Assembly: GCF_013155265.1 (NCBI RefSeq)
Contig: NZ_JABJXU010000001.1
Coordinates: 1 to 64,000, forward strand
Direction of reading: 5' to 3'
Length of the DNA: 64,000 nt
Source: Enterococcus sp. MMGLQ5-1
GTDB taxonomy: Bacteria; Bacillota; Bacilli; Lactobacillales; Streptococcaceae
The notes beneath the pieces are model-generated. The model saw nothing but the letters and a program-made list of their open reading frames with translations, was not told the origin of the DNA and did no database searches. Positions 27,210 to 36,548 of this stretch are shown piece by piece. A program made the translations under genes and the position numbers. Numbering within the stretch: the first letter of the stretch is position 1; each line of letters begins with the position of its first letter.

Positions 27210-29159
27210 ATGGGAAAATTTGAGAAGGATGCTAAAGATTTACTCGAAGCCATTGGCGGTAGAGAAAATGTTGTTGCAGTCACTCATTGTGCGACTAGAA
27301 TGCGTTTTGTTTTAGCGGATGATAATCATGCTAATAAAGACAAAATTGAAAAAATTCCTGCAGTTAAAGGTATGTTTACAAACGCTGGACAGTTTCAAGT
27401 CATTATCGGGAATGATGTTTCGGAATTTTATCAAGAATTTTCAAAAATATCAGGAATTGAAGCCGTTTCTAAGGAAGCTGCAAAATCAGCTGCAAAAGCA
27501 AATCAAAATATTTTACAACGTTTGGTCGCAACCTTAGCTGAAATTTTTACACCATTATTACCTGCTATTATTGTTGGCGGTCTTATTTTAGGCCTTAGAA
27601 ATATATTGGAGGGTGTGCCCTTTGGTTTTTTAGGAGACCAAACGATTGTTGAGGTTTCTCAGTTTTGGAATGGGGTGAATAGCTTCTTATGGCTACCCGG
27701 CGAGGCGATTTTCCATTTCTTACCAGTTGGTGTAACTTGGAGTGTCACACGCAAAATGGGTGGTACTCAGATTTTAGGGATTGTATTAGGGATTACTCTT
27801 GTTTCGCCACAGTTATTAAATGCTTATGCTGTGAACAGTACGAGTGCTGCGGAGATTGCTAATAATTGGACTTGGGATTTTGGTTTCTTCACGATTGATA
27901 AAATTGGCTATCAAGCACAGGTTTTACCTGCAATGTTTGCTGGTTTCTTGCTTGTATATTTAGAGCGCTTCTTTAGAAAACATATTCCAGAAGCAGTTTC
28001 AATGATTTTTGTACCATTGTTTGCCTTGTTACCAACGATAATTGCAGCCCATGTTATTATTGGGCCAATTGGCTGGAAAATCGGTACAGGTATTTCTTGG
28101 GTTGTTAACACTGGCTTAACATCGTCATTCTCATGGCTATTTGGTGGTATCTTCGGTGGCTTATATGCGCCACTTGTGATAACAGGTCTACATCATACAA
28201 CCCTAGCTATTGACTCACAATTGATTGCTGACTTTGGTTCAACGAATTTATGGCCAATGATTTGCTTATCAAATATTGCACAGGGTGCTGCCGTTCTTGG
28301 AGTAATTTTGGCCCATAAAGGTAATAAAAAAGAACAAGAAGTTTCAGTACCATCACTTATCTCGGCTTGGTTGGGTGTTACTGAGCCCGCAATGTTTGGG
28401 ATTAATTTAAAATTTATGTACCCTTTCGTTGCCGGTATGATTGGTTCTGCTATTGCCGGTATGTTTGTGACCTTTATGAAGGTTCGAGCAAATGCAATCG
28501 GTGTTGGTGGCTTGCCAGGGATTTTAGCAATTCGTGGTAAGGATATGCCAGTCTTTGCGATTGCAATGGTAATCGCGATTGTAATTCCAATTGTTGTGAC
28601 GTTAGCCTTCAGAAAATTAGGCATTTTAAATAAGGCTGAAGCGGAATTATCGGCGATTGAGTCTGATACAGGCTTAGCTCCTGTTAATGAAATAACAGTT
28701 GCTTCAGTGGCAATTTCAGCACCCTTGGCTGGACAAGTGAAGCCTCTTAATCAAGCAAAGGATCCTGTCTTTTCTCAGGGAGCACTAGGACAAGGTGCAG
28801 TCATCGAACCACAAGATGGTCACCTAGTAGCGCCGTTTGATGGCGTTGTTGTATCATTGTTTCCTTCTAAACATGCCATTGGTCTAGTGAGTGATGACGG
28901 TGTTGAGCTCTTAATTCACATTGGATTAGATACGGTTGAGCTAGATGGCAAGCATTTCACTGCCAAAATTGAACAGGGTGCACGTGTCACTAAAGGACAG
29001 GCTTTAATTGATTTTGATGTTGATGCCATCCAAGCAGCCGGCTATGTCACTGAAACACCAATTGTCGTAACGAATACGGATAAATTTCAAGCTGATTTAA
29101 TCCAAACGGCATCAGAAGTAGCCGTTGGTGATGAACTTTTGACTGCTAAAGCAATCTAA
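27210..29159 (+). CDS. treP: PTS trehalose transporter EIIBCA
   Basis: The 649-residue protein takes up trehalose and phosphorylates it to trehalose-6-phosphate. Domains in order: EIIB at 1-90 with phospho-Cys27 (VTHCATRMRF), EIIC membrane domain at about 100-475 (PLLPAIIVGGLILGLRN; GGLYAPLVITGLHHT), and EIIA at about 500-649 with phospho-His570 (LLIHIGLDTVEL). The EIIA fusion is common in lactic acid bacteria. AAAAGGAG precedes the start. treC follows 111 bases downstream, and treR is divergent. Confidence 0.92.
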   Translation: MGKFEKDAKDLLEAIGGRENVVAVTHCATRMRFVLADDNHANKDKIEKIPAVKGMFTNAGQFQVIIGNDVSEFYQEFSKISGIEAVSKEAAKSAAKANQNILQRLVATLAEIFTPLLPAIIVGGLILGLRNILEGVPFGFLGDQTIVEVSQFWNGVNSFLWLPGEAIFHFLPVGVTWSVTRKMGGTQILGIVLGITLVSPQLLNAYAVNSTSAAEIANNWTWDFGFFTIDKIGYQAQVLPAMFAGFLLVYLERFFRKHIPEAVSMIFVPLFALLPTIIAAHVIIGPIGWKIGTGISWVVNTGLTSSFSWLFGGIFGGLYAPLVITGLHHTTLAIDSQLIADFGSTNLWPMICLSNIAQGAAVLGVILAHKGNKKEQEVSVPSLISAWLGVTEPAMFGINLKFMYPFVAGMIGSAIAGMFVTFMKVRANAIGVGGLPGILAIRGKDMPVFAIAMVIAIVIPIVVTLAFRKLGILNKAEAELSAIESDTGLAPVNEITVASVAISAPLAGQVKPLNQAKDPVFSQGALGQGAVIEPQDGHLVAPFDGVVVSLFPSKHAIGLVSDDGVELLIHIGLDTVELDGKHFTAKIEQGARVTKGQALIDFDVDAIQAAGYVTETPIVVTNTDKFQADLIQTASEVAVGDELLTAKAI

Positions 29160-29270
29160 TGAATAATGATGTCCTCTCTAATTAATTCTAAGATGGGGGC
29201 ATTCATTGTTTTTGATGATTAATTGAGTTTGATTAATTGTAAATAGTTATTAATATAGAAAGAGAAGACG

Positions 29271-30890
29271 ATGCTAGATAAAACAAAAGTAATCTACCAA
29301 ATTTACCCCAAATCATTCAAGGATACCAATCAGGATGGGATCGGTGATATTCCAGGGATTATTGAAAAGATACCCTATTTGGCTGAGCTAGGGATTGATA
29401 TGGTCTGGTTAAATCCAATATTTCCGAGTCCACAAAATGATAACGGTTATGATATTTCTGATTACTGTGCACTAGACCCGGTTTTTGGGACGATGAGTGA
29501 TTTTGAAGAAATGATTCGCGTTGGCTCACAATATCAAATTGAATTTATGTTTGATATGGTTTTGAATCATGTTTCAACAGAGCATAGCTGGTTCAAAAAA
29601 GCTTTGGCGGGTGATGCCTATTATCAAGATTTTTTTATTCTGCGGGAGCAACCAACGGATTGGCAATCTAAATTTGGCGGGAGTGCATGGAGTCAATTTG
29701 GAGATACCAATCGTTATTATCTACATCTTTATGATCAAACACAGGCTGACTTAAATTGGCGTAATGAAAATGTCCGCAACGCATTATTTGATGTTGTTAA
29801 TTTTTGGATGGCAAAAGGCATTCGTGGTTTCCGTTTTGACGTGATTAATGTGATTGGAAAAGATGAGATTTTAAAGGATAACCCAGAAAATGAAGGCAAG
29901 GCTGAATATACAGATAAACCAATTACGCACGATTATTTAAAAATGATGAATCAGGCAAGCTTTGGTAAAAATCCCGAAATTATTACAGTTGGCGAGATGA
30001 GCTCAACCACTATCGAAAATTGTATTTTGTATACAGCACCAGAGCGTCACGAGTTATCAATGGTCTTTAATTTTCATCACTTAAAGGTTGATTATGCCGA
30101 CGGGAAAAAGTGGACAATTCAGGACTTTGATTTTCATGCCTTAAAAGAATTATTTCATTCATGGGGCGAGGTAATGAGTGATAATGATGGTTGGAATGCT
30201 TTATTTTGGAATAATCATGACCAACCACGAGCACTGAATCGTTTTGTAGATGTCAAAAATTATCGTGTAAAGGGTGCAACAATGCTTGCTTCAAGTATCC
30301 ATCTTTCACGTGGGACACCCTATGTTTATATGGGTGAAGAAATTGGTATGCTAGATCCGGATTTCGATTCAATTACTGATTACATAGATGTTGAAAGTAG
30401 TAATGCATATCAGCTATTACTATCAGAGGGCAAGTCTAAAGCTGAGGCCTTTGAGATTATTAAAGCAAAATCACGTGATAACTCAAGAATACCAATGCAA
30501 TGGGATAATTCTAAATATGCAGGATTTTCTGATGTGAAGCCATGGCTAAGGATTGGCAATACTTATTCAGAAATCAATGTAGAACAGGCAAAAACAGGCG
30601 AAATTTTTAAGTATTATCAAAAATTAATTCATCTGCGGAAAATTTATCCAATTATTCAAGAAGGCACTTATCATGCATTTGCGAAGGATAGCTCAGAAAT
30701 CTACGGCTTTGAAAGACAACTGGGCAAGCAAAAATTATTAGTCCTAAATAATTTTTTTGCGAAGGCCGTTGAAGCTGAATTGCCTGAGGAATATCGAAAA
30801 GGAACGATTTTGATTTCTAATTACGCTACCGAAATTGAAGAAAAAATGATATTACAACCTTATCAAAGTATTGCTATATTGGTTGAATAA
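29271..30890 (+). CDS. treC: alpha,alpha-phosphotrehalase
   Basis: TreC hydrolyses trehalose-6-phosphate to glucose and glucose-6-phosphate in the cytoplasm. The 539-residue GH13 barrel protein has the conserved regions DMVLNHVSTEHSWF, the nucleophile Asp in GFRFDVINVIG, the acid/base Glu in TVGEMSS and FWNNHDQPR. The treP-treC pairing and strong regulatory site set it apart from the related dexB-like gene at 52576, which has different motif details ([10 protein letters not shown]). Cotranscription with treP is likely; a strong terminator follows. Confidence 0.93.
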   Translation: MLDKTKVIYQIYPKSFKDTNQDGIGDIPGIIEKIPYLAELGIDMVWLNPIFPSPQNDNGYDISDYCALDPVFGTMSDFEEMIRVGSQYQIEFMFDMVLNHVSTEHSWFKKALAGDAYYQDFFILREQPTDWQSKFGGSAWSQFGDTNRYYLHLYDQTQADLNWRNENVRNALFDVVNFWMAKGIRGFRFDVINVIGKDEILKDNPENEGKAEYTDKPITHDYLKMMNQASFGKNPEIITVGEMSSTTIENCILYTAPERHELSMVFNFHHLKVDYADGKKWTIQDFDFHALKELFHSWGEVMSDNDGWNALFWNNHDQPRALNRFVDVKNYRVKGATMLASSIHLSRGTPYVYMGEEIGMLDPDFDSITDYIDVESSNAYQLLLSEGKSKAEAFEIIKAKSRDNSRIPMQWDNSKYAGFSDVKPWLRIGNTYSEINVEQAKTGEIFKYYQKLIHLRKIYPIIQEGTYHAFAKDSSEIYGFERQLGKQKLLVLNNFFAKAVEAELPEEYRKGTILISNYATEIEEKMILQPYQSIAILVE

Positions 30891-30957
30891 TCATGATAGA
30901 TTGAGCCTTATTATGAAAGGCTGACCCAAAAATCTTTTAAAGAAATAACCAGAAAAG

Positions 30958-31018
30958 AAAAGTCGAACAATCAAGTATCAGTCACGAAAGATACATAATT
31001 GATTGTTCGACTTTTTTA
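30958..31018 (+). terminator. terminator of treP-treC
   Basis: AAAAGTCGAACAATCAA pairs with TTGATTGTTCGACTTTT (17 pairs) and is followed by T residues. The A run on the other strand makes it potentially bidirectional with murE. Confidence 0.9.
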
Positions 31019-31054
31019 GAGCACTCTATAGTGTTAATTGCGCCACGTTTTGAG

Positions 31055-31150
31055 TTCTGGCTACGCCAGAAGAATGCTTCGCATTCGTTTGCTCCGCAAA
31101 CCTCAAATCATGTCGCAAAAAAGCTCTCTCCGCTGAAAAGTAAACTTTTC
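31055..31150. repeat. cluster of contiguous short triloop hairpins
   Basis: Three hairpins stand edge to edge without spacer: TTCTGGC-TAC-GCCAGAA (31055-31071), GAATGC-TTC-GCATTC (31072-31086) and GTTTGC-TCC-GCAAAC (31087-31101). Each has a three-base loop ending in C and a GC closing step. GAAAAGT-AA-ACTTTTC (31135-31150) is a fourth. They lie downstream of treC and murE, which converge here. Confidence 0.85.
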
Positions 31151-31184
31151 GACTTCGTTCCACTTTTTTATTAATTATTAATTG

Positions 31185-32645
31185 TTAATTATTAATTATC
31201 TCTCTAGCAATCAAGTAATCACCAAGATAAGCTTCATGCTGTCCTGCAACGATTTGATACAAATCAGCCCCCTTACCTGCTAAAATGACCGCATCATCGG
31301 CATTACTAGTTAGGCTCAGCGCTGCTTCAATCGCTGCTTTTCGATCAATCAAGATTTCTATTGGTAAATTGGCGGTTATTGCTGCCTTGATTTCTTCAGC
31401 AATCGTCATTGGTGACTCATGGTTTGGATCGTCAGCAGTTAGGATGACAATATCAGCTAATCGACTTAAGACATCACCAAAGTCTTTGCGTCTCGATTCG
31501 CCTTTATTTCCTGGTGCTCCGATGACCACGATAATTCGTCCAGAATGTGAATTTCTAACCACCTGGATTAAATTTTCCAAGCTAACCTTATTGTGGGCAT
31601 AGTCAATATAAACTTTAGCGCCATTTTTTTGAATGAGCATCTCCATGCGTCCTGGAACCGTTGTTTTTGTAATCCCTGCTTCAATATCTTCAATCGTTGC
31701 CCCAAGCTCAGCTGTCGCCAAGCTAGCAGCAAGCGCATTTTCTTGATTAAATTTGCCAAGCAAGTTGATTCTAAAATGGCCTGATATTATGCCTTTTGTG
31801 CTAAAATCAAAATCATTTGATTCGATAATTTTGTTGCTGCTATCATTGTAGTACAGTGTTGGAACGTTTAATTCCTCCCTAAGTAGCTCAATTCCTTGCA
31901 TTTCAGCATTGACAATCATTTTTTGGCTATTATGTAATAATTGACGTTTACAATAAAAATAATCTTCAAAGGTTGGATGTTCAATTGGTCCAATATGGTC
32001 GGGTGAAATATTTAAAAAGACACCAACATCAAAGGTTAATCCGTAAACACGTTTTGTCTTATAGGCTTGTGAAGAAACTTCCATTACTAGATGGGTCATG
32101 CCATTATTAACAGCCTTCGCCATCATTTTAAATAAGTCGAGCGATTCTGGCGTGGTTAATTCTGATTTAAAAAAATTTTTACCGTCAAGTGTTGTATTCA
32201 TCGTTGAGAGCATTGCAACCTGATGCGCTGGATTTTCACTTAAGATTTGATAGGCAAAGTAGGCGCTGGTCGTTTTCCCCTTGGTACCAGTAAATGCTAG
32301 TAATTTTAGCTTGTGATTTGGGTAATCATAGAATGCTTGTGCTATTAAACTCATTGCCTGTTTGACATCGTTGACAATGATTGCAGGAATATTGATTTCA
32401 TAATCCTTTTCGCTAATATAAAATGATAAACCATTTTGGATGGCTTCTTCTAAATAGCTTTTTTTAAAATTTAAGCCCTTGATAAAAAATAAGGCATCAT
32501 TAGTAACCGTTTTTGAATTATAAGTCAGCTGCTCAAAGGTTTGCTCGTATGGTGCTTGATAATGCCAGCCATCTAACATTTGTATTTCTCTAAAATTTTG
32601 ATCTGATTTTAAAATTTGAACGATTTGTGTTAATTGAATAGCCAT
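31185..32645 (-). CDS. murE: UDP-N-acetylmuramyl-tripeptide synthetase, L-lysine-adding
   Basis: MurE adds the third amino acid to UDP-MurNAc-dipeptide. The 486-residue ligase has the N-terminal UDP-binding domain, the P-loop FTGTKGKTTSAYF, the middle-domain STMNTTL and VMEVSSQAY, and the C-terminal TADDPNHESP. DDPN in place of DNPR marks L-lysine rather than meso-diaminopimelate, so peptidoglycan is Lys-type. The ribosome site GAGGTG precedes ATG 32645. It is divergent from the ornithine cyclodeaminase relative and not far from the flippase gene, as in streptococci. Confidence 0.94.
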   Translation of the reverse strand: MAIQLTQIVQILKSDQNFREIQMLDGWHYQAPYEQTFEQLTYNSKTVTNDALFFIKGLNFKKSYLEEAIQNGLSFYISEKDYEINIPAIIVNDVKQAMSLIAQAFYDYPNHKLKLLAFTGTKGKTTSAYFAYQILSENPAHQVAMLSTMNTTLDGKNFFKSELTTPESLDLFKMMAKAVNNGMTHLVMEVSSQAYKTKRVYGLTFDVGVFLNISPDHIGPIEHPTFEDYFYCKRQLLHNSQKMIVNAEMQGIELLREELNVPTLYYNDSSNKIIESNDFDFSTKGIISGHFRINLLGKFNQENALAASLATAELGATIEDIEAGITKTTVPGRMEMLIQKNGAKVYIDYAHNKVSLENLIQVVRNSHSGRIIVVIGAPGNKGESRRKDFGDVLSRLADIVILTADDPNHESPMTIAEEIKAAITANLPIEILIDRKAAIEAALSLTSNADDAVILAGKGADLYQIVAGQHEAYLGDYLIAREIINN

Positions 32646-32863
32646 CTTTCACCTCGTAGCGATACTAATAATTTTGCATTTTAACTTAATATTAATTAGT
32701 ATAACAAATTTTTGGGATTACGCTTTTAATTTTTATTGATTTTGATGGCCAATCATCATAGAAATTTGATAAAGGATAGCACCTTTTAGCTTAAACGGTT
32801 ATAATATTTAAATGACAATCGCTATTTTTATAGATATATCATTATTTTAGAGTGGAGAAGTCG

Positions 32864-33829
32864 ATGAAAAAATTAACGGAAGAAGAAATATGTCGTTTTT
32901 ATTCAATGGATGATTGTATTTTAGCGGTCAGTGATGCATTTCGCTATTTTTCAGCTGGAAAAATTCAACTGCCCTTACGAACCAAAATATCCGAAGCAGC
33001 AACTGAAGGCACTTATCTTTGTATGCCAGCAAGCTGTGAAGCTTACAACGCTGCTTGTGTAAAAATATTAAATGTTTTTCCTAGAAATGCGCAAAAGCAG
33101 CTACCAACAATTCATGCAGAGGTAATTTTGATAAATACGACCACCGGGCAATTTGAAATGATGCTTGACGGTAATTATATAACCCAAATTAGGACGGGTG
33201 CTGCCACAGGCGTTGCCTTTGATCTCTTAGCCAATAAAACATGCCAGATTGGCGCATTAATTGGGACGGGTGGGCAAGCCGCAGCACAGCTTGAAGCGAT
33301 GTTGACGGTTAGAAAATTGGCTGAAATTCGTATTTTTAGTCAGAATAGCCAAAAGACAGCTGTATTCATTGAAAAAATGCAACCCTTAGCTCAAAAATAT
33401 CACTGTCAGCTCATTCAGTCAAAATCGGGTAATGACGCTGTGACAGCTGCGGATTTGATTGTTACAGTGACTTCATCAATGACTCCTGTTTATGACGCTG
33501 ATAAGATAAAGAAGGGTGCAACAATATCAGCTGTCGGTTCATATCTCCCTGAGATGCAAGAGACACCGAGTGAACTTTTTGAAAGAATAGATAAAATTTA
33601 TTTTGATTCAAAGGAAGCTGTACTTGCAGAATCAGGTGATTTGTTAGTACCAATTCAAAAAAAGATTATTTCAAAAAAAGATTTTAATGGTGATATTGGA
33701 CAAGTCATACTCGGTGAAATTGCAGGCAGAACTTCGGAAGATGAAATTATCTTTTTTAAAACCGTTGGTATTGCAGCACAGGATCTAATAACTGCAAAAT
33801 CAATTTATAATCAATATCAAAATCAATAA
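32864..33829 (+). CDS. ornithine cyclodeaminase/mu-crystallin family protein
   Basis: A 321-residue NAD(P)-dependent enzyme of the OCD/mu-crystallin family: members include ornithine cyclodeaminase, alanine dehydrogenase and ketimine reductase. Visible features are the substrate-binding Arg in LRTK near residue 39, KILNVFP, the RTGAATGVA motif and the Rossmann loop IGTGGQAAAQLEAM. Which reaction it performs is not clear. ATG 32864 has GGAG six bases upstream, preferred over GTG 32852. It stands between murE and the flippase gene, with about 250 bases before the next gene. Confidence 0.85.
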   Translation: MKKLTEEEICRFYSMDDCILAVSDAFRYFSAGKIQLPLRTKISEAATEGTYLCMPASCEAYNAACVKILNVFPRNAQKQLPTIHAEVILINTTTGQFEMMLDGNYITQIRTGAATGVAFDLLANKTCQIGALIGTGGQAAAQLEAMLTVRKLAEIRIFSQNSQKTAVFIEKMQPLAQKYHCQLIQSKSGNDAVTAADLIVTVTSSMTPVYDADKIKKGATISAVGSYLPEMQETPSELFERIDKIYFDSKEAVLAESGDLLVPIQKKIISKKDFNGDIGQVILGEIAGRTSEDEIIFFKTVGIAAQDLITAKSIYNQYQNQ

Positions 33830-33946
33830 ATAATTGATAAAAATGTGCATTTTGAAATCTCATTTTCTGGCGCAAATTGAACTACCGATCATGTATATTA
33901 TTTTATGTTTAGAATTTTGATTTTTTTAAGACTGCTGCGGAAAATG

Positions 33947-33955
33947 TGATATAAT
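33947..33955 (+). promoter_or_regulatory. extended -10 promoter of the flippase gene cluster
   Basis: TGATATAAT (TGn plus TATAAT) about 125 bases before the ATG at 34079; no clear -35. Confidence 0.5.
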
Positions 33956-34078
33956 TCTAAGTTAGAATTAGTAAAAAAATAACGAGTAATTATTATCATT
34001 TTTCCTATTTTGATAATAGTTTATTTTAGACATAATTTGATAATTAAGTGACATGATGAATAAGGAGAGAAGGAACTA

Positions 34079-35731
34079 ATGGAGCAGCTTACAGAACAGC
34101 AACTTAATGAAGAACGCCAACAAAGTCAAATGGTTAGAGGCTCACTGTGGCTTTCAGCGGGTAATCTGATTTCTCGTTTATTAGGCGCTATCTACATCAT
34201 TCCTTGGTATGCATGGATGGGCAGCCACGCCAATGAAGCAAACAGTTTATTTGGTATGGGTTATAATGTTTATGCCCTTTTTCTGCTAATCTCAACGGCA
34301 GGTATTCCAGCGGCAATTGCTAAGCAAACAGCAAAGTATAATGCTAGAGGCGAATATGCACTATCTAAACGCTTATTTATTCAAACAATTAAAGCAATGT
34401 CGCTTTTTGGATTGGTTGCAGCAGTTATTTTATATCTCCTGTCTCCATTGATTGCTAATTTGTCAGGTGGTGGTGCTGCACTAGTACCTGTCATCCGAAG
34501 CTTATCTATTGCTGTTTTGATTTTTCCAACAATGAGCGTCATGCGCGGCTTTTTCCAAGGCAATAATAATATGAAGCCATCAGCAATTTCTCAAATTGTT
34601 GAGCAAATTGTCCGTGTTATTTGGATGTTAATGACAGCCTTTATGATTATGAAAATCGGACAAGGTGATTATCAAAAAGCAGTTGTTCAATCAACCTTTG
34701 CGGCATTTATTGGGATGTTAGCAAGTATGGCCGTTTTACTTTGGTTCTTTAAAAAGGAAAACGAACGCTATAATCAGCTGATTGAAGTGCATGGCGAAGA
34801 TAATCGAACATTAAATACTAAAGATTTATATATTGATGTGATTCGTCAAGCCATTCCCTTTATCATTGTTGGTAGTGGTATTCAGGTTTTTAAACTAATT
34901 GACCAAATTACGTTTATTAATGTCATGCATCTATTTTCAAATTATTCAAAACAGCAGTTATTGACTTTGATGAGTTATTTATCGGCCAATCCTGATAAGT
35001 TAACGATGCTAATCATTGCTTTTGCCATCTCAATCGGTGGTACAGGTATTCCGTTAATCACTGAAAATTATGAAAAAAGAAATACAAGAGAGCTTGCAAG
35101 ATTAATTAATAATAATATTCAGTTATTTTTATTGATTATGTTACCATCTGTTTTTGGAATGATTATTCTAGCAAAACCTCTATATACGTTATTTTATATC
35201 ACTCCTGTACCATTAGCGGTTAATTTATTGATTTGGAGCACGGTACAAAGCTTGTTTTTAGGATTTTATATGGTCATTGCTACGATGTTGCAAGGTATTT
35301 ACCAAAATAGAAAAGCAATTCAATATTTTGGAATTGCTGTGCTCATTAAGGTAATTATTCAAATTCCATTGCTATATCTTTTTGAGATTTATGGTGCGGT
35401 TATCGCTACATTTATTGGCTTTGGAGTCGCTAATTATTTACTCTATAAAAAGGTGCATCAAATTACCCACTTTAATCGCCAAAAATTATATAAGAGAAGC
35501 TTGTTTATTTTGATTTTATCATTAATTATGGCATTGATTGCATGGCTAACTAAAGCGCTTCTATCACTCTTTTTATCAGATGAAAGTCGGATTCAGGCCT
35601 TTATTATGATTATTTTGGTCATTATAGTGGCTGTGGCAGTCTATGGACTTTTAGTATTAATAACTGGTATTGGTGAGCAGCTACTTGGTAAAAAGCTAGT
35701 GAAGTATAAAAATAAATTGGGTCTCAAATGA
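34079..35731 (+). CDS. lipid II flippase, MurJ/YtgP type (MOP superfamily)
   Basis: A 550-residue membrane protein with about 14 helices. It starts with a charged cytoplasmic tail then RGSLWLSAGNLISRLLGAIYIIPWYAWMG, the MOP-exporter N-terminal signature, with the conserved RGFFQGNNNMKPSAISQIVEQIVRV. Family members YtgP/MurJ carry lipid II outside the membrane; relatives include SpoVB and polysaccharide flippases, and the split between them is by similarity only. Linkage to murE and rsuA is as in streptococci. The stop overlaps the next gene by four bases. Confidence 0.85.
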   Translation: MEQLTEQQLNEERQQSQMVRGSLWLSAGNLISRLLGAIYIIPWYAWMGSHANEANSLFGMGYNVYALFLLISTAGIPAAIAKQTAKYNARGEYALSKRLFIQTIKAMSLFGLVAAVILYLLSPLIANLSGGGAALVPVIRSLSIAVLIFPTMSVMRGFFQGNNNMKPSAISQIVEQIVRVIWMLMTAFMIMKIGQGDYQKAVVQSTFAAFIGMLASMAVLLWFFKKENERYNQLIEVHGEDNRTLNTKDLYIDVIRQAIPFIIVGSGIQVFKLIDQITFINVMHLFSNYSKQQLLTLMSYLSANPDKLTMLIIAFAISIGGTGIPLITENYEKRNTRELARLINNNIQLFLLIMLPSVFGMIILAKPLYTLFYITPVPLAVNLLIWSTVQSLFLGFYMVIATMLQGIYQNRKAIQYFGIAVLIKVIIQIPLLYLFEIYGAVIATFIGFGVANYLLYKKVHQITHFNRQKLYKRSLFILILSLIMALIAWLTKALLSLFLSDESRIQAFIMIILVIIVAVAVYGLLVLITGIGEQLLGKKLVKYKNKLGLK

Positions 35732-36435
35732 AACGGATAGATAAATTATTAGCAGAGCTTAATTTTGGGAGTCGAAAGACTGTTCGTCAAATGATTAAGC
35801 AAAAAAGAGTTCAGGTAAACGGCGTTATCATCCAGCAATCAGATTTTAAGATTGCTGAAGTAGATAACCTGGTGGTTGATGGTCAGGTGATTGAGCACCA
35901 ATCACTCGTTTATTATTTATTGAATAAGCCTAAGGGCTATATTTCGGCAACAGAGGATTTAAGTCAGCGAACGGTTTTAGAACTGATTGACGAATTGGAT
36001 CGTCGCAAGGGACTGTTTCCGGTTGGTAGACTGGATAAAGATACCACAGGGCTACTAATAATTACCAATGATGGTATGCTGGCACATCAGCTCTTATCAC
36101 CCAAAAATCATGTTGATAAAGTTTATTTTGCGGAAATTCAAGGTATTGTTTCCGAGCAATTAATTGAAGTATTTGCTGATGGACTGTTGGTTAGTAAAGA
36201 TTTTAAGGCGTTACCTAGTGAATTAGAAGTATTAAAGAGTGATACTATTTCAGAGATTAAGCTAACGATTCATGAGGGTAAATTTCATCAGGTTAAACGA
36301 ATGTTTAAAGCTGTTGGCTTAGAGGTGCTTAATTTAGACCGTATCCAAATGAAAGCTTTAACTCTTGGTCAGCTTAAACGGGGCAGCTATCGGAAATTAA
36401 CTGCAAATGAAATAGAGAGCTTAAAAAATATTTAA
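35728..36435 (+). CDS. 16S rRNA pseudouridine synthase, RsuA/RluB family
   Basis: The 235-residue enzyme has an N-terminal S4 RNA-binding domain (MKRIDKLLAELNFGSRKTVRQMI; RVQVNGV) and the pseudouridine synthase catalytic motif with Asp in VGRLDKDTTGLLIITNDG. RsuA modifies U516 of 16S rRNA, but family members on 23S rRNA (RluB/E/F) look alike, so the target is not certain. Its ATG overlaps the flippase stop (ATGA), indicating coupled translation. Confidence 0.87.
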   Translation: MKRIDKLLAELNFGSRKTVRQMIKQKRVQVNGVIIQQSDFKIAEVDNLVVDGQVIEHQSLVYYLLNKPKGYISATEDLSQRTVLELIDELDRRKGLFPVGRLDKDTTGLLIITNDGMLAHQLLSPKNHVDKVYFAEIQGIVSEQLIEVFADGLLVSKDFKALPSELEVLKSDTISEIKLTIHEGKFHQVKRMFKAVGLEVLNLDRIQMKALTLGQLKRGSYRKLTANEIESLKNI

Positions 36436-36548
36436 TTTTTATTGAATAATGTGAAAAGTGCGTTAAACTGAGCACTAGTATATAAAATAATGATAAGATA
36501 AATACTTACTGCAGGTGTTTATTGATTAGTCTGAAGAAGGAGTTGTTG

